In this document: one piece after another, positions 1 through 8,441 of the stretch | Layout of the letters: every line of letters begins with the position of its first letter | Numbering within the stretch: the stretch's first letter is position 1 | From: Prevotellaceae bacterium | GTDB taxonomy: Bacteria; Bacteroidota; Bacteroidia; Bacteroidales; Bacteroidaceae | Assembly: GCA_019420585.1 (NCBI GenBank) | Contig: JAHZGX010000004.1 | Coordinates: 1 to 64,000, forward strand | Direction of reading: 5' to 3' | Length of the DNA: 64,000 nucleotides | Made by a program: the position numbers and the translations under genes | Notes under the pieces: generated by a model | Told to the model about the DNA's origin: nothing | Databases searched by the model: none | Seen by the model: the letters and a program-made list of their open reading frames with translations, nothing else

Positions 1-246
1 GGTTTTCTCAGTCCTGTCTTTAGGCATTCTCAAAACCAGCATCTTGAAAAATTCGATGGCATTTAATATATTCGTTTTACCGGAAGCGTTGGCACCATAA
101 ATGATGCCAACTTTCAGTAATCTTACTCCGCCCTTAACTTCATATGAATACTCATCAGACATAAAAGTATCTGCCGACGGCTCAAAACTGATTTTTTGAA
201 CCGATTTAATGGAGAAAAAATTCTCAATGCTGAACTCTGCTATCAT
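1..246 (-). CDS. AAA family ATPase, N-terminal part (cut by window edge)
   Basis: The first 82 codons of a gene that runs off the left edge. The product starts MIAEFSIENFFSIK and reaches a Walker A motif, GANASGKTN, at about residues 56-64, followed by ILNAIEFFKML. This arrangement is typical of AAA_15/AAA_21 ATPases of the OLD/RecF-like type, often linked to nucleases or defence systems. The partner gene, if any, is outside the window. The gene is AT-rich compared with everything to its right, which suggests separate acquisition. A TAnnTTTG box lies 29 bases upstream of the start. The function beyond ATP binding cannot be stated from this fragment. Confidence 0.8.
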   Translation of the reverse strand, partial: MIAEFSIENFFSIKSVQKISFEPSADTFMSDEYSYEVKGGVRLLKVGIIYGANASGKTNILNAIEFFKMLVLRMPKDRTEKT

Positions 247-274
247 AATCGTTAATTTTATCTATTGCACGGTG

Positions 275-282
275 CAAAGGTA
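275..282 (-). promoter_or_regulatory. -7 promoter box of the AAA ATPase gene
   Basis: The minus strand reads TACCTTTG, an exact match to the Bacteroidota primary-sigma -7 consensus TAnnTTTG, 29 bases before the ATG at 246. No convincing -33 TTG was identified. Confidence 0.6.
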
Positions 283-698
283 TAAATAAAATCCTACACA
301 GAAAACTATAAGCACGATTATTGTAGAAAAACTACGTAATTCAAATACAAAATCAATAAATAGATATTTGTTAGGACTATAGATTAACCATCTGACTATC
401 TCCGTGACTATCCCTGAAAAGCGTTGACAGATTTGAGGACGGTAAACGAATGTGGATTATGCAGCCCGAGAAGTTAATTGTCCAATGCCATTTGTACCAC
501 CTTTTGATTTATTTACGATGGCTAAATAGTGGTACTAAAATGGTGCTAAATTATAAAACGACTCTTTAATAGCCACCATAAAATATGACAAATCAATATA
601 TTATAAAATCATGTATCTTATTGCCCACTATCACAGCAATGCGGCAAATGTCTGGAGGAACAAATTCTCTAAAATGTACCATTCAAATGGAAGACTAA
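283..698. other. AT-rich intergenic region without a recognised gene
   Basis: About 415 bases of AT-rich DNA between the divergent AAA gene and the terminator of the GH130 gene. I see no ORF with convincing coding character. A short near-repeat, gtggtactaaaa/atggtgctaaat, occurs at about 531-555. It may be decayed mobile DNA, but nothing in it is diagnostic. Confidence 0.4.
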
Positions 699-734
699 AG
701 GCGCATCATTACTCGAACCGAGTTTGATGCGCCT
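699..734 (-). terminator. Hairpin terminator downstream of the GH130 gene
   Basis: A perfect 10-bp stem, aggcgcatca/tgatgcgcct, with a 16-base loop, located about 50 bases after the stop codon of the minus-strand GH130 gene. The minus-strand flank is only modestly T-rich (TTTAGTCTT). Confidence 0.6.
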
Positions 735-782
735 CTTTATAAGGTTAGCAGTTAGTACCTGTAAAATATGAAGAACCACGCT

Positions 783-1967
783 CTAGTCTTCCTGCGAAAG
801 CCGTATAGGATCACCTTCATGTGGAGAGGAAGCCGGGTCATAAACGGCTACGCCTACGAAGGAATCGGCACAGCCATAATAAAGGAACCAACGGGAACGG
901 TGATAGACGAGACCCTCCACAAAGACCGTACCTGCCGCATATTGTCCGCTCTTCTCAAATCCTGCCATCGGGCGGAAGAATGGTTTGTCCAGTCGAGCCT
1001 TCAGTTCCAGAGGATTCTCCTTGCTGAAAAGCATCTGACCGGCAGCATAAGTATTGGCCGGATAATCCTCATCACCGTCAGCACCGCCACGATTCTTGCC
1101 ATTATAAAGCAGTATGATTCCGTCTTTGGTCAGCACCGCAGGAGGACCGCACTCTGTCAGCAAACTGTCGAAGTAGCCTTTACGCGGCTTCACAAGATAC
1201 TTGAGTTTACCGTCAGGCTCCGTCACGGGCGTCCAATTGATGAGGTCATCAGAAGTGGCAGCACACACCCAGTTCTCTCCCCAGTACATCAAATACTTCT
1301 CCTCGCCTGCCACACGCACCTTGGCAGCCTGCAGACGGCCATCACGAATCTCTGTAAGGATGGAACCGGACTTACAGGCAAGATCAGAGAATTGCCCATT
1401 GAGAGCCATGCGGAAGGCCGGTCCATGATGAACCCAATGGCGAAGGTCGCGGCTGGTGGCTATGCTCAAGCGAAAACGGTAACGGTTCCAGGCCGTATAG
1501 GTCATCACATACAGGGGTTTGCCATCCACCTCTGCCTCCACCACGCGCGGGTCTTCCGTGCCACCTTCCCATTCAAAGTGGCGTGACATGAGGCTGGTGT
1601 CGGGATACATGATCGGTTCGGGCAATCGCGTATCCACAGTCAGACCATCGGCCAACTCCACCAGTCCCAGGCGGGAAGTACGGTGCCCGAGGCGTGCATC
1701 GGGGTCATCCTCTGCTCTGTAAAGCACACACACGCGCCCGTCACGCACAACAGCAGCAGGATTGAACGTGTCGGCACACTCCCACTTGACCTGTTCCCCT
1801 TTCATGGGACACAGGAAACGAGTACGGGAAGTGGGACTGACGAGAGGATTCACTCCTTCCGGGCGCACAAAACCACCCAGTGCCCAAGAGGGGAGCACAT
1901 TGTCACCCGCCTGCATGGCAAACGAGGCAAAGCACGCGCAAGCAGCCAGTATAAACTTGATTTTCAT
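783..1967 (-). CDS. Secreted GH130-family beta-mannoside hydrolase or phosphorylase
   Basis: 394 aa with an N-terminal signal peptide (about residues 1-20), so it acts outside the cytoplasm. The five-bladed-propeller hallmarks of glycoside hydrolase family 130 are visible: FNPAAVVRDGRVCVLYRAEDDP near residue 68, TSRLGLVELADG near 97-108, and GGTEDPR at 135-141, whose Asp139 matches the family's catalytic Asp. GH130 enzymes act on beta-mannosides by phosphorolysis or hydrolysis. The signal peptide favours a periplasmic hydrolase such as the beta-1,2-mannosidases, because free phosphate use is more typical of cytoplasmic members. That last step is inference. It stands alone between two hairpins, with its own -7 box. 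No other mannan-related gene lies next to it. Confidence 0.85.
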   Translation of the reverse strand: MKIKFILAACACFASFAMQAGDNVLPSWALGGFVRPEGVNPLVSPTSRTRFLCPMKGEQVKWECADTFNPAAVVRDGRVCVLYRAEDDPDARLGHRTSRLGLVELADGLTVDTRLPEPIMYPDTSLMSRHFEWEGGTEDPRVVEAEVDGKPLYVMTYTAWNRYRFRLSIATSRDLRHWVHHGPAFRMALNGQFSDLACKSGSILTEIRDGRLQAAKVRVAGEEKYLMYWGENWVCAATSDDLINWTPVTEPDGKLKYLVKPRKGYFDSLLTECGPPAVLTKDGIILLYNGKNRGGADGDEDYPANTYAAGQMLFSKENPLELKARLDKPFFRPMAGFEKSGQYAAGTVFVEGLVYHRSRWFLYYGCADSFVGVAVYDPASSPHEGDPIRLSQED

Positions 1968-2005
1968 TGTTTGATGATTAACTGAATGATATGGTTTCCT
2001 ATTTG

Positions 2006-2013
2006 CAAAAATA
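2006..2013 (-). promoter_or_regulatory. -7 promoter box of the GH130 gene
   Basis: The minus strand reads TATTTTTG (TAnnTTTG), 39 bases before the ATG at 1967. Confidence 0.5.
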
Positions 2014-2120
2014 CCGCTTTTTGCTCAGATTCCCATATAAATATTCACTTTTCACAATGACATAGCCAAAGCGACAGGATGCCTGGCTCTATCCACAAGC
2101 CCTGCACGCACCAAAACAAG

Positions 2121-2161
2121 AAAAAAGCGGATGGCCGCACTCTGTGATGCTTGCCATCCGC
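2121..2161 (-). terminator. Intrinsic terminator of the small heat-shock gene
   Basis: A 9-bp stem, gcggatggc/gccatccgc, at 2127-2135 and 2153-2161. On the minus strand it is followed directly by TTTTTT, a textbook rho-independent terminator just after the stop at 2169. Confidence 0.85.
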
Positions 2162-2168
2162 CTTTATA

Positions 2169-2606
2169 TCAGAAGACCTCTATCATGCGCCTGGTCTTGG
2201 GCTCTTCTTTGGGCTCCACCTTAGGCAGTTCCACGGTGAGCACACCATCAGCCACCTTGGCCGAGATCTTCTCCTTGTCCACATCCTCGGGCAACGAGAA
2301 TGCCTGCTCGAAGTTGCTGTATGAGAACTCGCGGCGCAGATAGTGCTCGTGCTTGTCCTCGCCCTTGTGCTCCATCTTGGCCTCCATTGCGATGTACAAG
2401 TTGCCTTCATTGTCCACATTCACCCTCACATATTCTTTCTTCAGGCCGGGAGAAGCAATCTCCATGGTATAAGCCTTTTCGTTTTCCTTCACGTTCACTG
2501 CGGGAGCTGTTGCCACGGCAGTATGCGCCAATTCATTTCCGAAGAATCCATCGTTGAACCACTTTGTCAACCAATCCGAATCATTGTTTCTGCGTACTAA
2601 CAACAT
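2169..2606 (-). CDS. Small heat-shock protein (Hsp20/alpha-crystallin family)
   Basis: 145 aa cytoplasmic holdase chaperone that keeps unfolding client proteins soluble. The N-terminal 30 residues (MLLVRRNNDSDWLTKWFNDGFF) are typical of Bacteroidota Hsp20. The alpha-crystallin domain spans about residues 35-135 and includes the A-x-x-x-G-V-L motif (AKVADGVLTVELPK). The C-terminus, RRMIEVF, has an I-x-V-like oligomerisation tail. I chose the ATG at 2606 because GGAGG lies 8 bases upstream, and the protein begins as the family does; the frame stays open farther upstream without family similarity. An exact sigma-54 promoter sits about 100 bases upstream, and a strong terminator follows. It is a single-gene transcript. 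Confidence 0.93.
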   Translation of the reverse strand: MLLVRRNNDSDWLTKWFNDGFFGNELAHTAVATAPAVNVKENEKAYTMEIASPGLKKEYVRVNVDNEGNLYIAMEAKMEHKGEDKHEHYLRREFSYSNFEQAFSLPEDVDKEKISAKVADGVLTVELPKVEPKEEPKTRRMIEVF

Positions 2607-2614
2607 AGTTTTTA

Positions 2615-2619
2615 CCTCC
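2615..2619 (-). promoter_or_regulatory. Strong Shine-Dalgarno site (GGAGG) of hsp20
   Basis: The minus strand reads CGGAGGTAAAAACTATG. Such a full anti-SD match is uncommon in Bacteroidota, which mostly initiate without it. It decides the start at 2606 and suggests high translation. Confidence 0.75.
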
Positions 2620-2705
2620 GATTTTATTTTAATTATTAAACCTCTCATCGTCTTGTCCCCGGCTTGTCTCCTTGCCTTTCGGACTCGGCTTTCACCCTTA
2701 TATGT

Positions 2706-2721
2706 TGCAAGCATCGTGCCA
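2706..2721 (-). promoter_or_regulatory. Sigma-54 (RpoN) -24/-12 promoter upstream of hsp20
   Basis: The minus strand reads TGGCACGATGCTTGCA, an exact match to the RpoN core TGGCACG-N4-TTGCW. Predicted transcription start is near 2695, giving a leader of about 90 bases. No TAnnTTTG box is visible in the leader. The match is seen directly; use in vivo is inference. Confidence 0.7.
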
Positions 2722-2823
2722 CATGTACCAACTAGACAAAAGCAGACAATTCGTCCACCACAGGCACGAAGACAGTTAAAAAAATTAGCACTTCTGCCAA
2801 AAGCGGACATCCTGGTGACACAA

Positions 2824-2867
2824 GAGTGCCCGCCACCGGAACCTTTCGACTCCGATGGCGGGCACTC
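2824..2867 (-). terminator. Hairpin downstream of the thioredoxin-like gene
   Basis: A perfect 12-bp stem, gagtgcccgcca/tggcgggcactc, with a 20-base loop, 23 bases after the stop at 2890. The flank lacks a clear U tract, so it may be an mRNA-stabilising 3' hairpin instead. Confidence 0.6.
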
Positions 2868-2889
2868 ACCATCATGGCATGCAGGCCTC

Positions 2890-3441
2890 TTATTTGCCCT
2901 TTGCCTTGGTCAGTTCCTCACGCAACACGTCCTCACCGGGAAATCCGATGTGCTTCTGCTGCACCTTGCCCTTGCTGTCCACCACTACGTAGGCCGGTAT
3001 GCCCTGTACTTGGAACTGCTTCATGAGCGTGGCCCACTGCTTCTCACTCACATAGAAGTGGTCGCCATGGATGTCAGGCACCATCTTGCTCCAAATGGCC
3101 TGGGGAGAGGTGGGACTTGTCACGTACACAAAGGCGCACTTGCCCCAGAGTTCCTTTTTCAAGGGCTGTACGGTCTTCATGGCCATACGGCATGGACCAC
3201 ACCAGGTGGCCCAGAAGTCCACCAGCACAGGCTGCCCCTTGTAACGCGCTACAATCTGGTTGAAGATGTTGGAACCGCTGAGCGTGTCACTCAGTTGCAT
3301 AATGTTTGCAGTGGCCTCCTTGACGGCCTTCTCCTGTTTGGCGGCAGATGCCTTGGAGGTACTCTGTGCCATGACAGGCTGTGGAGCGAATGCCCCTGCA
3401 GTCATGACCATCAGCAGAAGCAGGATAACTTTTGTCTTCAT
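2890..3441 (-). CDS. Periplasmic thioredoxin-fold protein (TlpA/ResA-like)
   Basis: 183 aa. A signal peptide (about residues 1-25, ending AQ) sends it across the inner membrane. The thioredoxin fold carries the active site W-C-G-P-C at residues 80-84 (VDFWATWCGPC) and the cis-proline loop VQGIPAYVVVDSKG. The WCGPC site suggests a thiol reductant for periplasmic proteins, as in TlpA/ResA. The insertion with HFYVSEKQWATLMKQF before the cis-Pro is typical of Bacteroidales members. The ATG at 3441 is chosen because it begins the signal peptide directly; 18 additional upstream codons look non-coding. The specific substrate is unknown. Confidence 0.85.
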   Translation of the reverse strand: MKTKVILLLLMVMTAGAFAPQPVMAQSTSKASAAKQEKAVKEATANIMQLSDTLSGSNIFNQIVARYKGQPVLVDFWATWCGPCRMAMKTVQPLKKELWGKCAFVYVTSPTSPQAIWSKMVPDIHGDHFYVSEKQWATLMKQFQVQGIPAYVVVDSKGKVQQKHIGFPGEDVLREELTKAKGK

Positions 3442-3513
3442 ATTACGGATGTTGTTGGGTTTGTTTCCTAATACATTATTATATATAACGCGCACGCGCG
3501 CGAAGGCGATGAA

Positions 3514-6027
3514 TCAGCGCACCATCACCTTGCGTCCGTCATGGATGTAGAGTCCAGGCTGCGGACGTCCGGGCAGACGCCGACCCTGCAAGTCATACCA
3601 TGTGTCACTGCCATCGGCAGGCAATGCTGCAGGATTCCGCACGGCAGTCTGGTCGAGCCTTACCTCACGCTCCAAACTCCACTTGCTGGGCCCCAAGTCA
3701 GTAAGCGCGCGCACGGTGACATAATACTTGCTGGTGGAATTGAGTCCCGTGAAAGTGTAATGAGACTGCGTGGTGGTGTAAGTGGTGGTGGTGCCTACCT
3801 TATGCTTGACAGCACGCCGCGAGGTGCCGGACATGATGCTCTGCGCATCCTCCTCGCCGCCATCGCCATCAGTGATGCCCAGTTGCTCCGCACTGAACTC
3901 GCCATCATAAACCGACAGGCGGGAGATGCAGCCCACCTGCGCAGGCTCTATCGAGAGTTGGAATGGCTCGGCTATCTCACTGGCACTGAATATCAGGGTT
4001 TTCTTGCCCTCCACGTTGAACGTGCCGGTCATGGTTCCGCTCTTCAGTTTTATGAGCACGCTGCCCGAGAGTGTGGTATTCTCCGTATAAGGCTCCAAGG
4101 TCATCACGATGGTGATGTCATCGGCAAGCGGAGTGTCGAGTTGAGGGGTAACCAAGGTACCCATCTTGCTGCCCGCGCCCATCTTCAAGTATTTGGGCGA
4201 TGTGTAGACATTGGTTCCCGTCCAGCCGGGTGCAGTGGTATACTGATCCAGTTTATTGCCTATGCTGCCCAGTCCACTGCTCTTGCTCCAGCACTTGGCA
4301 AAGTCCTCGTTCAGCACACAGGCCTGTTCCGGCGTGGCATAAGGCGCAGGCTTCTCCCGCATGGAGATTTCATAGGAGGTGGCACCCTCCACATCGCCCC
4401 AACTGAGTGAGAAGGAAGTATCAGTGATGTCAGTCACCTCACCGAGCACCGGTGTGGGCAACGCACCACGCATGCAAGCAAAGGAGACCAGGCCGCGCGC
4501 CTCGTCCTCGGTAATGTCTGTCAGCGGCTTGCCCATGAAGGCATAGCCGTCAGGTCCCTCTGTGTACACTGCAGCGGCAGGCGATGATGTGTCTGTGAGC
4601 GAACTCTTGCGCACGGTACCGGGCCAGGGGTCACCGGCCTGGTTGCTTCCTGACAGACTGCCATCGGCAGGAATGATGGTCATGCGCTGGTGGGTGGCAT
4701 CCACGTTGATTTGGTTGGTATACCAGGTGCGCTCATCGTAGTCAACATGTACCACCAGCAGTCCATGCCCGTCCTGCGCGGCATCCCATCCCTTCTGCTG
4801 GCGGTTCTCCAGCAGATAGAACTCATTGCGGTTATAGTCATTGTAGAGCACATAAGCCTCCGGCTCATCCTCCAGCGGCTTCATGCCCTGCACGTATGTG
4901 GCCTTGTTTATCTCCACCGGCTCCAGCCAGCCACTCACCCACCGCTCATAAGCAGTGTAGGCACTGGGCGTACGGGAACTGTCATTATATGACCCCGAAC
5001 ACATCACGTCCCAGTCACCCATGCCGAAATTGTCCCCGCTGGTATCATAATGGTCCATGATACCCATGCAGTGGCTGAACTCGTGGCAGGCAGCACCAAT
5101 GCCGTCCGGCTGCGTACCCTGAGTGCCCCGCAGTTCGCAACTGCAGGCATAGGTGCCTATGGCTGTCCCGTCAAGCCTCAGGTTTCTATAGGCAATGGTA
5201 TGCTCATGAGGCCAGATGCAGTCATCGGGGGCACCGTAATTTTGTCCGTAGCCGGCATAGACGAAGAATATCTGATCCACCTGTCCGTCTTGATCCCAGT
5301 CATAGCGTGAGAAATCCACCCGGTCATCCACGGCATTACATGCCTCCACCACCATGTCATGCACATTTGCGTCATGGCGCCCGTCCTGGTCACCGCCATA
5401 ATAGGAATGCGTCTTGTTCAGCGTCACGGGACCCACCACGTCAAACTGCAGGTCAAACTGACCGTAACTCTGATCCCGGAAATAGTCATGCACGGAGCCG
5501 CTCATGCCCCCTTGGTTGTACCCTTCCTTGTTGAAGAAGTCGCGGAAGGTTACCTCCGGCTGCTCAACCGACATCTTGAGGTCGCTGAAGTTGACCAGGA
5601 TGACAAGGCCACGCTTCTGCCCCTGATAGGCAGAATTGGCCTTCCTGACATTCCTGCGTGAGACATCGCTCCCGTACTGTCCATCGGTTCGTGGAGTCCA
5701 CAGTTCGCCACCATTTGCTGTCCGGAGGCGGCTGCTCTGTCGCTTCCTGGCTTCAGCCATGCGCTCTGTCCACACGACACCCACCTCACGCTCCGTTGCC
5801 ACACGGCAGCGTCCGCCGTCCTGCGGCAACGCCACACGCCCGTCATCCAGGCGGAAGAAGTGCAAATGTTCGTCACCCTGCAGGGTGGCTTCTACCTTTG
5901 TTCCATCGGTCATGGTCACAACACGCCGCACCGGCTTGGCTGGAACAGCCAACATCTGTGCCGGAACAACCGTCATGGCTGTCAGCAGGACTGTCCTCGC
6001 GGCAAGTCTCTTGACTCTTTCTCTCAT
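3514..6027 (-). CDS. Secreted M6-family zinc metalloprotease
   Basis: 837 aa. An N-terminal signal (about residues 1-28) is followed by a propeptide-like segment and an M6 (immune inhibitor A type) catalytic domain with the zinc motif H315-E-F-S-H319 in AACHEFSHCMGIMDHYD. A downstream fibronectin-III-like region starts near residue 545 (LGEVTDITDTSFSLSWG). The C-terminus, WYDLQGRRL...GLYIHDGRKVMVR, is the short tail common on Prevotella secreted proteins and resembles a type IX secretion-type sorting domain. It probably degrades host or dietary protein outside the cell. It is monocistronic with its own -7 box 34 bases upstream. The domain call is firm; the type IX export route is inference. 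Confidence 0.9.
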   Translation of the reverse strand: MRERVKRLAARTVLLTAMTVVPAQMLAVPAKPVRRVVTMTDGTKVEATLQGDEHLHFFRLDDGRVALPQDGGRCRVATEREVGVVWTERMAEARKRQSSRLRTANGGELWTPRTDGQYGSDVSRRNVRKANSAYQGQKRGLVILVNFSDLKMSVEQPEVTFRDFFNKEGYNQGGMSGSVHDYFRDQSYGQFDLQFDVVGPVTLNKTHSYYGGDQDGRHDANVHDMVVEACNAVDDRVDFSRYDWDQDGQVDQIFFVYAGYGQNYGAPDDCIWPHEHTIAYRNLRLDGTAIGTYACSCELRGTQGTQPDGIGAACHEFSHCMGIMDHYDTSGDNFGMGDWDVMCSGSYNDSSRTPSAYTAYERWVSGWLEPVEINKATYVQGMKPLEDEPEAYVLYNDYNRNEFYLLENRQQKGWDAAQDGHGLLVVHVDYDERTWYTNQINVDATHQRMTIIPADGSLSGSNQAGDPWPGTVRKSSLTDTSSPAAAVYTEGPDGYAFMGKPLTDITEDEARGLVSFACMRGALPTPVLGEVTDITDTSFSLSWGDVEGATSYEISMREKPAPYATPEQACVLNEDFAKCWSKSSGLGSIGNKLDQYTTAPGWTGTNVYTSPKYLKMGAGSKMGTLVTPQLDTPLADDITIVMTLEPYTENTTLSGSVLIKLKSGTMTGTFNVEGKKTLIFSASEIAEPFQLSIEPAQVGCISRLSVYDGEFSAEQLGITDGDGGEEDAQSIMSGTSRRAVKHKVGTTTTYTTTQSHYTFTGLNSTSKYYVTVRALTDLGPSKWSLEREVRLDQTAVRNPAALPADGSDTWYDLQGRRLPGRPQPGLYIHDGRKVMVR

Positions 6028-6060
6028 ATTACTTATTCCTTTATTTGTGCTTCAAGGGGG

Positions 6061-6068
6061 CAAAGTTA
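6061..6068 (-). promoter_or_regulatory. -7 promoter box of the M6 protease gene
   Basis: The minus strand reads TAACTTTG, 34 bases before the ATG at 6027. Confidence 0.6.
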
Positions 6069-6166
6069 CTGAAAAAACTCCTAAGCCATGGTTTTTCAGG
6101 ACATATCTCTTCGTCCGTCACACTTTTTCTAACGAATGACCGGCATGCAGGAAGAAGAAATAAGGC

Positions 6167-7057
6167 TCACAGCCTCATTTCCTCAGGAAGCACAGGCATG
6201 GCACCGCTCTGCGTACACACATAGGCACTCACCTTCACCGCAAGTTCGTGAGCCTCGCTCAGGCTCTTTCCTTTCAGGAGGGCTGCGCAGAACGTGCCTG
6301 TGAAACTGTCGCCCGCGCCCACAGTGTCAACCACCTTTACCTTCGGAGTCTCCTGGAAGGACACGCTGCCGGGAGTAAACACGTAACTGCCGTTCACTCC
6401 GCAGGTGAGCACCAGTATGTCCAGAGCATACATGGCCAGGATGTGCCTGCACCTGCTCTCCATGTCCAGACCGGCACAGCCGTACAGGCGACCTATGGTG
6501 ACGAGTTCCTCATCATTTATCTTGAGCACGTTGCATCGGTGCAGGTTCTCACTGATGACTTCCTTGCTGAAGAAGTTCTGGCGGAGGTTGATGTCGAATA
6601 TCTTCAGACAGTCACCCGGGGTATGGTCAAGGAACTTGCCGATGGTCTGCCGGCTTGCCTTGCTGCGCTGCGCCAAGGAGCCCCAGCACACGGCAGCGGC
6701 GTTGCGGGCCACACCGGCCACCTCATCGGTAAAGGGAATGTTGTCCCAAGCCACGCCCTGCTTGATGTCATAAGTGGGCACGCCCTCAGCGTCCAGCGTC
6801 ACCTGCACGGTACCGGTGGGATAATCTACCACAGGCATCACATGGCGGAGTCCTTTGGCATCCAGCAGGCGTATGGCCTCATCGCCCAGAATGTCATTCC
6901 CCACCGCGCTCACGGCCACGGAGCGCAGTCCGTGTTGGCCCGCATGATAGGCAAAATTGGCGGGAGCACCACCCAACTTGGAACCGGAAGGAAACACGTC
7001 AAACAGTATCTCACCCAAGCCCACACAATACCTGTTGGTCAAATCCATGTTCTCCAT
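6167..7057 (-). CDS. PfkB-family sugar kinase (fructokinase-like)
   Basis: 296 aa cytoplasmic ribokinase-fold kinase. The N-terminus, GLGEILFDVFPSGSKLGGAPANFAYHAGQ, holds the GG sugar-binding motif. The C-terminal PfkB signature DTVGAGDSFTGTF provides the catalytic Asp at residue 250 and the anion hole GAGD. Sequence style is closest to bacterial fructokinases, phosphorylating fructose released from sucrose or fructans, but specificity cannot be read off. The ATG at 7057 is preferred; a frame extension upstream overlaps the end of the ATPase gene and has no kinase similarity. The start lies 31 bases after the stop of the AAA/DUF4143 gene, and no separate promoter was seen. No fructan-utilisation genes are nearby. 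Confidence 0.88.
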   Translation of the reverse strand: MENMDLTNRYCVGLGEILFDVFPSGSKLGGAPANFAYHAGQHGLRSVAVSAVGNDILGDEAIRLLDAKGLRHVMPVVDYPTGTVQVTLDAEGVPTYDIKQGVAWDNIPFTDEVAGVARNAAAVCWGSLAQRSKASRQTIGKFLDHTPGDCLKIFDINLRQNFFSKEVISENLHRCNVLKINDEELVTIGRLYGCAGLDMESRCRHILAMYALDILVLTCGVNGSYVFTPGSVSFQETPKVKVVDTVGAGDSFTGTFCAALLKGKSLSEAHELAVKVSAYVCTQSGAMPVLPEEMRL

Positions 7058-7088
7058 ATCGCTTTGCTTTATCCGTTTATGCCTTCTG

Positions 7089-8438
7089 CTACAGCAGGTA
7101 TTCCTCTGCCCCGCCCGGCTCAATACACATTATATAATAGACGGGCATGTAGGTTATCCCTGCCCTTACCTCCACGTTCCGGGCATTCGACAGGACGAAG
7201 GCCCGGCGGATATTGTACTCCTCCGTCTGCATGAACCTGTCCAGGGCACTATGCACCTGATAGTCTTTCCCCGACTTGACTTCAAGAGGCAGCACCGACA
7301 GGTTGTCCGTGTCGTCAACCAGGTAATCCACCTCACCCGATTTCTTGTTGTCATAATAATACAGGGGAAATCCGTGTGCCCTCAGTTCCTGAGCCACGGC
7401 TGTTTCATAAACCGAGCCCAGGTTCACGCTCGGGACATCTTCCATCACGGCCTTGATATTGTTCCCATAATAGATGCCGGTCAAGAGCCCCACGTCATTC
7501 ATGTAGAGTTTGAGCAGGTTCTTCCCGCTGTTCTCCACCAAGGGGAAACTGGGTCTGCTGATGGCCTTCACCTCCAACGCGATTCCCGAGGAGACCAGAT
7601 AGTCGAACTCCTCCTGGTAGTCTCCCATCCGTTTGCCCTTCTTGTCCTCTATGTCTTTGGCCACCACACGCTTCTTCTTATTCTCAAGGATGGAGGGAAC
7701 CATCTCGTAAATGCGCCTTATCTTCAGGCGGCCATGCACGTCCTCATATCTGGCGGCATCCACTCCATACAGATGGTGGATGTTCCTCTGGATGGCGCGG
7801 ATGGATGAGACGTTCCTGGTTGCAAGGAACTCATTCACGGCATCGGGCAGTCCTCCCACCAGGAGATACTTCCTGAACAGGTCCATCAACTTGCCGTGGG
7901 CAGCCTCCGGCATGGAGGCTTTCTCCGAGAAACACCGTCGGATGGTGTCCAGCATCAGTTGCCCCACTCCATTGGCAATCAGGAACTCCTCAAAGTCGAG
8001 TGGGTACATATGCTTGATTTCTATGCTTCCCAAAGGAACGGAAGAGGTGGTCTTGAGAGTCACGCCCAGGAGAGAACCACTCGCAATGTAGGTAAACCGG
8101 CCATCTTCACGCAGGAATTTAAGCAGGGTCAGCAGATAATCATAAGCCTGTATCTCGTCAATGAAGACAAGCGTGTCATCCTTTCCTCCCATCTTGTCTC
8201 CGGCCATGGTGCTCAAGGCCAGGTAGAAGTCGTCCACGGTCCGGGCGTTCGCAAAAATCCTGTCTCCCAGTTTGTCCATTTCCATGTTCACTTCAATGAA
8301 GTTCGGGTACATTCTCTGTCCCACTTCACGGATGATATAGGACTTGCCTATCTGCCGTGCGCCATCTACCACCAGGATTCTGTCAGAACCTGATTTCAAG
8401 TGACTTGCAATGTATTTCTCTATCTTCCTGTACAGCAT
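7089..8438 (-). CDS. AAA ATPase with DUF4143 domain (AAA_14 family), intact
   Basis: 449 aa. Walker A GARQIGKS is at residues 26-33 and Walker B VFIDE at 91-95. The C-terminal half is the DUF4143 region, ending with the PD-(D/E)xK-like block GEVDYLVDDTDNLSVLPLEVKSGKD. These proteins are abundant and variable in number in Bacteroidota and archaea; their role is unresolved, possibly a defence or mobile-element ATPase-nuclease. I chose the ATG at 8438 because it fits the family's usual start. However, the frame remains open upstream through three 33-bp repeats, so a longer form is possible. A broken paralogue sits directly upstream. Confidence 0.85.
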   Translation of the reverse strand: MLYRKIEKYIASHLKSGSDRILVVDGARQIGKSYIIREVGQRMYPNFIEVNMEMDKLGDRIFANARTVDDFYLALSTMAGDKMGGKDDTLVFIDEIQAYDYLLTLLKFLREDGRFTYIASGSLLGVTLKTTSSVPLGSIEIKHMYPLDFEEFLIANGVGQLMLDTIRRCFSEKASMPEAAHGKLMDLFRKYLLVGGLPDAVNEFLATRNVSSIRAIQRNIHHLYGVDAARYEDVHGRLKIRRIYEMVPSILENKKKRVVAKDIEDKKGKRMGDYQEEFDYLVSSGIALEVKAISRPSFPLVENSGKNLLKLYMNDVGLLTGIYYGNNIKAVMEDVPSVNLGSVYETAVAQELRAHGFPLYYYDNKKSGEVDYLVDDTDNLSVLPLEVKSGKDYQVHSALDRFMQTEEYNIRRAFVLSNARNVEVRAGITYMPVYYIMCIEPGGAEEYLL

Positions 8439-8441
8439 GAA

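Noticed and set aside
768..1586. Long open frame opposite the GH130 gene
   Set aside because: It is the complement of a gene with clear family motifs and a signal peptide; the translated sequence has no recognisable domain.
2760..2800. CIRCE-like heat-shock operator near ttagcactt (about 2787)
   Set aside because: Only one half-site is present; the second arm GAGTGCTAA at a 9-base spacing is missing.
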